Shown here: positions 1 to 6,645 of the stretch, piece after piece | Numbering within the stretch: the stretch's first letter is position 1 | Layout: every line of letters starts with the position of its first letter | Source: Pseudomonadota bacterium | Lineage (GTDB): Bacteria > Pseudomonadota > Gammaproteobacteria > Burkholderiales > Burkholderiaceae | Assembly: GCA_029777935.1 (NCBI GenBank) | Contig: JAKORH010000321.1 | Location: 1 to 6,645, forward strand | Reading direction: 5' to 3' | Length of the DNA: 6,645 nucleotides | The notes under the pieces: generated by a model | Seen by the model: the letters and a program-made list of their open reading frames with translations, nothing else | The model's database searches: none | What the model was told of the DNA's origin: nothing | Position numbers and translations under genes: made by a program

Positions 1-2054
1 TCGTCGGCCGCGGCCGCGAGCTGGCCGAGGTGAGGCAGTTGCTCTCGGCGCATCGCCTGGTGACGTTGCTCGGCATGGGCGGCATCGGCAAGTCGCGGCT
101 ATCGGTGCAGCTCGGCGCGGATCTGCTCGACGACTTCGCGGACGGCGTGTGGCTGATCGAACTGGCTCCAGTCGCCGATCCGCGCCTGGTCGCGCAGGCG
201 GTGGCCTCCGTGCTCGGCGTCAAGGAATCAGCCGGCCGGTCGGTAGCCGATGCGCTGGCGGAGTTCGCCCGCGAGCGCAAGCTGCTGCTGATCCTCGATA
301 ACTGCGAGCACGTGCTGCAGGCGAGCGCCGATCTGGTCAAGCGGCTTCTGCAGGCGGGCGCGGACGCCAAGGTGCTCGCGACCAGCCGCGATTTCCTGCG
401 CATCGCGGGTGAAGCCGCCTATCACGTGCCCGCATTGGCGACTCCCGCGGCCGAACCGCAGCAGCCGATCGCACCGCAGGCGCTGGCGCAGCACGCCGCG
501 GTGCAGCTCTTCGTCGATCGCGCCGCGGCGGCGCAGCCGTCGTTTCGCCTCGCCGCCGACAATGCCGGGCACGTAGCCGAGATCTGCCGCCGGCTCGACG
601 GCATTCCGCTCGCGCTCGAACTGGCGGCCGCGCGCGCGCGCTCGCTGTCGGTGGCGGCGATCGCGGCGCGGCTGGACGATCGCTTTCGCCTGCTCGTCAG
701 CGGTGACCAGACCGTTGCGCCGCGCCAGCGCACGCTGCGCGCGCTGATCGACTGGAGCCACGACCTGCTGGACGAGGACGAACGGTGGCTCTTCTCGCGC
801 CTCGCGGTGTTCGCCGGCGGCTTCACGCTGGAGGCAGCCGAAGAGATCGGCGCGAGTGCCACGCATGCAGCCGAGGTGCTCGACCTGCTGACGAGCCTGG
901 TGGAGAAATCGCTGGTCGTGATGGACGCCGGCGGCGCGCGCTACCGGATGCTGGAGACGGTGCGCGAATACGCGCGCGAGAAGCTCGACGCCGGCGGCGA
1001 CGGCGAACCGGCGCGCGACCGGCACTTGCGGTTCTGCGTCGGGTTCGCCGAGCGCGTGCGGCCCGGCCTGAGCGGGGCCGAGCAGGGCCAGTGCCTGCGC
1101 CAGCTCGACCTCGAACTGGAAAACATTCTGGCTGCCATCGACTGGAGCGGACGCGCGGCCGATCGCGCCGAACTGCAGTGGCGGCTGGTCGAGGCGCTGC
1201 GGTTGTACTGGATCAACCGCGGCCTGCTGTCGCTCGGGCTGCGGCTGAACTTCAACCTGCTGATGCGCACCGACCCGCCGCTGCCGGCGGCGCGACGCTG
1301 CCGCACGCTGTTCGGTGCCGGGCAGATCTCCTACCTGATGGGCAACTACCCGCACGCGCGCGCGTACCTCGACGAGTGTCTGCAGGCCGCGCGCGCCGCG
1401 GGCGACAACAAGGTGGCGGCAGGCGTGTTGCAGCCCCTCGGCATGGTGTGCCTGGCCGAACGCGACTACAGTGCCGCGGGGTTGCATCTGGGCAACGCAC
1501 TCGCCCTGGCGCGCGAGTCCGGCAACAAGCGCGAGATCGCCGCGGCGCTCAACGCGATGGCCATGCTGCACCGGCTGCAGGGAGAACTGGAGAGCGCGCA
1601 GCCGCTCTACGCCGAGGCGCTCGGGCTGGCGCGCGAGATCAACCATCCGGAGTACGTCGCCAACATCCTGCTGAATCTCGCGATGGTGGCGATCGAGGGC
1701 GGCAGGCTCGATCAGGCGTACGCGATGCTGAGCGAAGCGATCGCCATCGCAGCCGAGACGGATTCCAAACCGGTCGTGCAGAGTGCGCTCGAGGTATCCG
1801 CCGGCCTGGCCTGCGCGCGCGAGGACTGGGCCCACGCTGCGCGCTTCTTCGGCATGGCTGAAGCGCGCCGCGAGGAAACCGGGCTGTCGCGCGATCCCGC
1901 CGACAGCGCGTTCCTCAAACCGCGGATCGAGCGCGCGCGCCGGGCGATCGGCCCGTCGCTCTTCACAGCCGAGATGACAACCGCTCGAACAATTGTCTCG
2001 CAACAGGCGCTGGCGCAGGCGACCGAGTGGCTGGCGCTGGGCCGTGAGGCTTGA
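1..2054 (+). CDS. AfsR/MalT-like STAND ATPase regulator with C-terminal TPRs (5' end outside window)
   Basis: A signal-transduction ATPase that probably acts as a cytoplasmic transcriptional regulator. The frame is open from position 3 and already reads VGRGRELAEV, the segment that normally precedes the P-loop in this family, so the GTG at 30 is an internal valine and the true start is upstream. Numbering from that GTG: Walker A GMGGIGKS at 15-22, Walker B LLLILD at 85-90 followed by NCEH, sensor ATSR at 117-120, the NB-ARC GIPLALELAAAR motif at 191-202, and a winged-helix segment at about 234-271 (RTLRALIDWSHDLL). MLETVREYAREKL is at 307-319. From 421 to about 620 there are five helical repeats of almost exactly 40 residues, read as TPR. 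No LuxR-type helix-turn-helix is visible at the C-terminus, so any output domain (OmpR-type winged helix, kinase or cyclase are known partners) must lie in the missing N-terminus. The ligand and targets are unknown. Confidence 0.88.
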   Translation, partial: VGRGRELAEVRQLLSAHRLVTLLGMGGIGKSRLSVQLGADLLDDFADGVWLIELAPVADPRLVAQAVASVLGVKESAGRSVADALAEFARERKLLLILDNCEHVLQASADLVKRLLQAGADAKVLATSRDFLRIAGEAAYHVPALATPAAEPQQPIAPQALAQHAAVQLFVDRAAAAQPSFRLAADNAGHVAEICRRLDGIPLALELAAARARSLSVAAIAARLDDRFRLLVSGDQTVAPRQRTLRALIDWSHDLLDEDERWLFSRLAVFAGGFTLEAAEEIGASATHAAEVLDLLTSLVEKSLVVMDAGGARYRMLETVREYAREKLDAGGDGEPARDRHLRFCVGFAERVRPGLSGAEQGQCLRQLDLELENILAAIDWSGRAADRAELQWRLVEALRLYWINRGLLSLGLRLNFNLLMRTDPPLPAARRCRTLFGAGQISYLMGNYPHARAYLDECLQAARAAGDNKVAAGVLQPLGMVCLAERDYSAAGLHLGNALALARESGNKREIAAALNAMAMLHRLQGELESAQPLYAEALGLAREINHPEYVANILLNLAMVAIEGGRLDQAYAMLSEAIAIAAETDSKPVVQSALEVSAGLACAREDWAHAARFFGMAEARREETGLSRDPADSAFLKPRIERARRAIGPSLFTAEMTTARTIVSQQALAQATEWLALGREA

Positions 2055-2522
2055 CTACCAGTCGCCGTTGACCAGCGACGGATCACGCTCGATCGTCCGC
2101 TCGCCCTCGCGCAAGCGGATCGTGTACTTGTAAACGCCGGGCCGCGAGTTGCGGTTCCGGCAGGTGAACTCCAGCCCGTCCTTGAGCGCTCGGCACTCGA
2201 CGATCTCGGTCTGGTTCGGATTCAGCGCGACCGCCTCGCCGCGCCCCCCCGGCGCGCGCAGCACGCGGTCGATGACCTCACCCTCGATCACGATGCCGTT
2301 GGGCGGAAATCGCAGCTTCGAATCGGTCGGGAGCCGCCATGTAATCGGAACGTTCTTCTCGTCCGCGCGGAAGTACAGGACCTCGTGGCTCAGCGCGATG
2401 CGACCGTCGCGTACGGTCACCTGCGGATTGCTCCGCACGTCGAGCGAAGGCACTGCTTTCAGGACCGCGCAGCCTGACATCAGTACGGAAAGCAGGCCCA
2501 CGAGGACAAATGCGCGCTTCAT
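2055..2522 (-). CDS. small predicted outer-membrane lipoprotein of unknown function
   Basis: A 155-residue protein that I do not recognise. The chosen start (ATG at 2522) begins MKRAFVLVGLLSVLMSGC, a basic n-region, hydrophobic core and lipobox MSGC with the acylated Cys at residue 18. Ala follows the Cys, which under the usual +2 rule favours the outer membrane. A GGAGAA ribosome-binding site sits 6 bases upstream. An in-frame ATG at 2579 would add 19 residues ahead of the signal peptide and is rejected. The mature part has alternating strand-like segments (about 35-50, 76-90, 129-139), suggesting a small beta-sandwich. Cys110 and Cys121 could form a disulfide in the periplasm. It ends in DPSLVNGDW. 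The gene is 113 bp downstream of the VOC gene on the same strand, so it may be read through from it or have its own promoter. Its stop abuts the stop of the convergent regulator. Confidence 0.82.
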   Translation of the reverse strand: MKRAFVLVGLLSVLMSGCAVLKAVPSLDVRSNPQVTVRDGRIALSHEVLYFRADEKNVPITWRLPTDSKLRFPPNGIVIEGEVIDRVLRAPGGRGEAVALNPNQTEIVECRALKDGLEFTCRNRNSRPGVYKYTIRLREGERTIERDPSLVNGDW

Positions 2523-2526
2523 GTTG

Positions 2527-2532
2527 TTCTCC
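2527..2532 (-). promoter_or_regulatory. ribosome binding site of the lipoprotein gene
   Basis: Minus-strand GGAGAA, with its GGAG 6 bases before the ATG at 2522. It decides the start in favour of the methionine directly in front of the signal peptide instead of the ATG 57 bases upstream. Confidence 0.75.
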
Positions 2533-2635
2533 GCAGCACGTCGAGTGTGCGCGATCGTACGCGCGCCCACTCGCCGCACACGCCGTTGATACGGTCAGCC
2601 GCGACTCCCCTGTTCTCGCGTCGTGCCCTGCACGC

Positions 2636-3097
2636 TCAGCCGCCCAGCGCGGCCATGCGCCGCCTGACTTCCTCGTCCGACACGTCCTCGACGTGCGTGG
2701 CGAGCGTCCACTGATAGCCGAACGGATCGACCAGCGTTCCCGAGCGGTCGCCGTAGAACTGGTCCTGCACCGCCCGCACCTGCGTGCCGCCCGCCGCGAT
2801 CGCGCGGGCGAACGCGGCGTCGACGTCGGGCACGTAGATCATCAGCGACACGGGCGAGCCGCCGAGCGTGGCCGGGCTCCTGTTGCCCCACTCGGGTTGC
2901 TCGTCGGACAGCATCAGGACCGAATCGCCGATGCGTAGCTCGGCATGCGCGATCCTGCCGCCGGGCGCATCGAGCCGCAGCGTCTGGACGGCGCCGAACG
3001 CGCGCTCATAGAACGCGATCGCCGCCGTGCAATCGCGCTGCCCGAGGTACGGCGTGACGGAGTGATACCCGGGCGGGATCGGGGCGACGCCGGCCAT
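2636..3097 (-). CDS. VOC family (PhnB-like glyoxalase/bleomycin-resistance fold) protein
   Basis: A 153-residue single-chain protein of the vicinal oxygen chelate superfamily, with two beta-alpha-beta-beta-beta modules. The first opens IPPGYHSVTPYL (7-18), followed by helix AIAFYERAFGA (26-36) and strands HAELRIGDSVLML (51-63). The second has SLMIYVPDVDAAFARAI (84-100) and the hallmark DRSGTLVDPFGYQW (117-130). The tail ATHVEDVSDEEVRRRMAAL (133-151) is typical of the PhnB-like subgroup. Members are often of unknown function; some are metal-dependent isomerases, dioxygenases or drug-binding proteins, and this sequence does not say which. The ATG lies only 6 bp after the stop of the CoxM-like gene and has no strong Shine-Dalgarno (TGAG overlapping the upstream stop), so translation is probably coupled to that gene. 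This places it in the molybdenum hydroxylase operon, although a role with the enzyme is only inferred. Confidence 0.92.
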   Translation of the reverse strand: MAGVAPIPPGYHSVTPYLGQRDCTAAIAFYERAFGAVQTLRLDAPGGRIAHAELRIGDSVLMLSDEQPEWGNRSPATLGGSPVSLMIYVPDVDAAFARAIAAGGTQVRAVQDQFYGDRSGTLVDPFGYQWTLATHVEDVSDEEVRRRMAALGG

Positions 3098-3103
3098 GAT
3101 TGC

Positions 3104-3895
3104 TCAGGCCGCAGCCACCGCGCGCTTGGCGATCACCGGAATCAGGTGCGCACGGTACTCGGCACTGCCGTGGATGTCGCTGTTCAGGCCGTCGGCGGAA
3201 ATCTTCACGCCTTCACACGCCGCCGGGGCGAAGTTCTTCGACAGCGCGTCTTCGAGCGCCTTGGCGCGGAACACGCAGGCGCCGGCGCCCGTCACCGCGA
3301 CGCGCACCCCATTCGCGGTCCTGGCGACGAATACGCCGACGATCGCGAAGCGCGACGCCGGCTGGCGAAACTTCACGTACGCCGCCTTCTCGGCCGCCGG
3401 GAACGTGACCGCGGTGATCAGCTCGCCGGGGTTCAACGCGGTGTCGTACAGGCCCTTGAAGAAGTCGTCGGCCGCGATCTTGCGCGAGTTGGTGTGGATC
3501 GTCGCATTCAGTCCGAGCACAGCGGCCGTGTAGTCGGCGGCCGGATCATTGTTGGCGATCGAGCCGCCGATCGTGCCGCGGTTGCGCACCGCGCGGTCGC
3601 CGATGCCGTAGGCAAGCGATGCCAGCGCCGGGATCAGCCGCTTGACGTCGCCTGACGCCGCGACCGTCGCGTGCGTGGTCATCGCGGCGATCGTGACCGC
3701 GTTGCCGTCGGCGCGGATGCCGGTCAGCTCGGCAATGCCGGCGAGATCGATGAATCCGGCCGGCGAGGCAAGCCCGAGCTTCATCGACGGCAACGTCGAC
3801 TGGCCGCCGGCGAGCACCTTGTCGTCGGGGTGCGAAGTCATCAGCTTGACGGCCTCGGCCACCGAGGCGGGGCGGTGATAGTGCAGTTCTTCCAT
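3104..3895 (-). CDS. FAD-binding medium subunit of a xanthine dehydrogenase/CO dehydrogenase family molybdenum hydroxylase (CoxM-like)
   Basis: The flavoprotein subunit of a cytoplasmic molybdenum hydroxylase. It passes electrons from the Mo site, via 2Fe-2S clusters of a small subunit, through FAD to the acceptor. It is 263 residues long, somewhat short for a family of about 280-290. FAD-contact motifs are visible: AGGQS at 29-33 and TIGGSIANNDPAAD at 108-121, preceded by GIGDRAVRNRG (97-107). Residues from about 165 form the CO-dehydrogenase-flavoprotein C-terminal domain. The start is the ATG at 3895, which opens MEELHYHRPASVAEA as family members do and has AAGGAG 6 bases upstream. An ATG at 4105 in the same frame would add 70 residues, but these only translate the palindromic repeat and the end of the neighbouring gene. 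The gene follows the large subunit after a 109-bp gap. It is 6 bp ahead of the VOC gene. Confidence 0.93.
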   Translation of the reverse strand: MEELHYHRPASVAEAVKLMTSHPDDKVLAGGQSTLPSMKLGLASPAGFIDLAGIAELTGIRADGNAVTIAAMTTHATVAASGDVKRLIPALASLAYGIGDRAVRNRGTIGGSIANNDPAADYTAAVLGLNATIHTNSRKIAADDFFKGLYDTALNPGELITAVTFPAAEKAAYVKFRQPASRFAIVGVFVARTANGVRVAVTGAGACVFRAKALEDALSKNFAPAACEGVKISADGLNSDIHGSAEYRAHLIPVIAKRAVAAA

Positions 3896-3901
3896 GTCGT
3901 G

Positions 3902-3907
3902 CTCCTT
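3902..3907 (-). promoter_or_regulatory. ribosome binding site of the CoxM-like gene
   Basis: Minus-strand AAGGAG, 6 bases before the ATG at 3895. It fixes the start after the repeat and argues against the longer frame that reads through the repeat. Confidence 0.8.
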
Positions 3908-3921
3908 GGATTTCGTTCTTT

Positions 3922-3999
3922 CCCTCACCCCAACCCCTCTCCCGGAGGGAGAGGGGCCTTTCTTCCCTCTCCCTCCGGGAGAGGGATCGAGGGTGAGGG
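3922..3999. repeat. double-hairpin palindromic dispersed repeat (REP-like, inverted pair)
   Basis: Two near-mirror copies of one palindromic unit. Hairpin 1 has arms at 3934-3943 and 3947-3956 (10 bp perfect, CCCCTCTCCC) with loop GGA. Hairpin 2 has arms at 3965-3973 and 3977-3985 (9 bp perfect, CCCTCTCCC) with loop TCC. An outer arm CCCTCACCC (3922-3930) pairs with GGGTGAGGG (3991-3999), so the whole 78 bp can fold into one cruciform. The motif (CCTCACCCC then CCCTCTCCC) is a widespread intergenic repeat in beta- and gammaproteobacteria. When wrongly translated it gives peptides such as TPTPLPEGEG. It fills the gap between the large and medium subunit genes and will be in their shared transcript, where the hairpins could slow ribosome-free RNA decay or end part of the transcripts. 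No U-tract follows, so a strong intrinsic terminator is not supported. Confidence 0.88.
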
Positions 4000-4004
4000 G
4001 GCGC

Positions 4005-6368
<2,364 letters not shown>

Positions 6369-6374
6369 TTGCAG

Positions 6375-6379
6375 CTCCT
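6375..6379 (-). promoter_or_regulatory. ribosome binding site of the large-subunit gene
   Basis: Minus-strand AGGAG with a 6-base spacer (CTGCAA) to the ATG at 6368. It supports this start over a frame that would continue rightwards through the repeat. Confidence 0.78.
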
Positions 6380-6390
6380 GTTTGGGTGTC

Positions 6391-6448
6391 GTTCCCGCGC
6401 AGGCGGGAACCCAGTCGTTCGAGACGGCGCTGGATCCCCGCTTCCGCG
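6391..6448. repeat. dispersed palindromic repeat (GTTCCCGC type), second half apparently truncated
   Basis: Arm GTTCCCGC (6391-6398), loop GCAG, arm GCGGGAAC (6403-6410): a perfect 8-bp hairpin followed by CCAG. A second half starts at 6430 with CTGGATCCCCGCTTCCGCG and should continue into GGGGATGACG to close a second hairpin, but the sequence changes after 6448. The complete form of this repeat is common in intergenic regions of beta- and gammaproteobacteria and shows up in mistranslated frames as PAQAGTQ. Here the first hairpin sits 22 bases upstream of the large-subunit start, inside the leader or operon gap. The loss of the second arm is consistent with the adjoining IS having inserted into the repeat, which is inference. 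Confidence 0.78.
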
Positions 6449-6488
6449 CACTGCTGTCCGGAATATTTCGCGGGCGGGGTGAGGAAGG

Positions 6489-6554
6489 TGTTGTGGGGCA
6501 AGGTTTTGGCAGAGAATTGCCCGAGCGCCAACTCGAATACCGAGTCCCACAACA
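6489..6554. repeat. inverted repeat in the IS leader, pairing up to the transposase start codon
   Basis: TGTTGTGGG (6489-6497) is the exact reverse complement of CCCACAACA (6546-6554), whose last base is the A of the transposase ATG. Just inside it, ACTCG (6531-6535) and CGAGT (6541-6545) form a second stem with loop AATAC, stacked directly against the first. A shorter pair, GGGCAA (6496-6501) with TTGCCC (6517-6522), competes with part of the outer stem. An RNA starting outside the element would contain both arms and could hide the start region. An RNA starting between the arms would not. This kind of protection from read-through is known for IS10 and IS50; its use here is inferred. Confidence 0.6.
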
Positions 6555-6645
6555 TGTTCAGGATAAGCCGACTGCAGCAGTTGCTGAAGGGGTTGCCGCG
6601 CGAGCGGTTTGACCGCTTGGTCGAACAGCATCGGGCCGACAAGCA
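6554..6645 (+). CDS. IS4-family transposase, DUF4372-type N-terminus (3' end outside window)
   Basis: Thirty codons are visible from the ATG at 6554 to the window edge. The peptide includes [15 protein letters not shown] (residues 5-19) and then [11 protein letters not shown] (20-30). This fits the N-terminal domain (DUF4372) found in one group of IS4-family DDE transposases, where a short helix with the LLKxLPR pattern is followed by FDxxVxxHxADK. The catalytic DDE residues lie beyond the window, so activity cannot be judged. There is no good Shine-Dalgarno before the ATG, only GAG in CCGAGTCCCACAAC, in keeping with the weak translation usual for transposases. It diverges from the molybdenum hydroxylase operon, with 185 bp between the two start codons. 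Confidence 0.72.
   Translation, partial: MFRISRLQQLLKGLPRERFDRLVEQHRADK

Larger units (their letters stand above)
6449..6645 (+). mobile_element. left end of a probable IS4-family insertion sequence, running off the window
   Basis: The element is inferred from the transposase start at 6554 and from the abrupt end of the dispersed repeat at about 6448. The leader 6449-6553 is less GC-rich in places (AATATT at 6462-6467, GTTTTGG at 6503-6509) and holds the hairpin arms described separately. I cannot define the terminal inverted repeat or target duplication because the right end is outside the window, so the left boundary is approximate. Confidence 0.55.

Noticed and set aside
228..2003. A 591-codon minus-strand open frame opposite the regulator
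   Set aside because: It is an antisense shadow of the NB-ARC/TPR gene, low-complexity Arg/Gln/Ala composition, with no motif.
2523..2635. A promoter or terminator between the VOC and lipoprotein genes
   Set aside because: Minus-strand TACGAT is present but no matching -35 at a proper distance, and no stem followed by T-run was found. Only the ribosome-binding site is supported.
3922..3999. A CRISPR array or intrinsic terminator in the L-M gap
   Set aside because: There are only two inverted copies of one palindrome, no spacers and no trailing T-run. It is better explained as a dispersed REP-like pair.
6489..6540. A sigma70 promoter for the transposase
   Set aside because: Partial matches such as TTGTGG and GAGAAT occur, but spacing is poor (15 bp) and matches are weak.

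Overview
The window is GC-rich throughout. Arginine/alanine-rich shadow reading frames run opposite the real genes. It carries two dispersed repeat families common in proteobacterial, especially betaproteobacterial, genomes. Together with the protein families present, this suggests a chromosomal segment of a Betaproteobacterium or close relative. That placement is inference; no rRNA or marker gene is present.

Layout, left to right. Positions 1-2054 (+) hold the 3' part of a large signal-transduction ATPase of the AfsR/MalT-like (STAND, NB-ARC) type with a C-terminal TPR array. Its N-terminal output domain lies outside the window. It meets, stop codon against stop codon, a small minus-strand lipoprotein gene (2522-2055).

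To the right is a minus-strand cluster transcribed leftwards. First comes a molybdenum hydroxylase large subunit of the form II CoxL type (6368-4005, active-site loop AYRGAGR). Then comes its FAD-binding medium subunit, CoxM-like (3895-3104), and a VOC/PhnB-like glyoxalase-fold protein only 6 bp further on (3097-2636). The large subunit binds the molybdopterin cofactor and the medium subunit passes electrons through FAD. The expected third partner, the 2Fe-2S small subunit (CoxS-like), is not in the window. The true substrate cannot be told from sequence; CO is not a safe assumption for form II enzymes.

Both flanks of the hydroxylase genes carry dispersed palindromic repeats. A double-hairpin repeat fills the gap between large and medium subunits (3922-3999). 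A different repeat, with a second half that looks cut off, sits just upstream of the large-subunit start (6391-6448).

The right edge (from about 6449) appears to be the left end of an IS4-family insertion sequence. The first 30 codons of its transposase are visible (6554-6645, +). A 9-bp inverted repeat pairs with the sequence running into the start codon. The IS lies where the missing small-subunit gene or the operon promoter would be expected. I see no tRNA, rRNA, CRISPR or defence system, and nothing that clearly amounts to a new biological system. The most useful leads are the missing small subunit, the IS next to the operon, and the repeats at both operon junctions.
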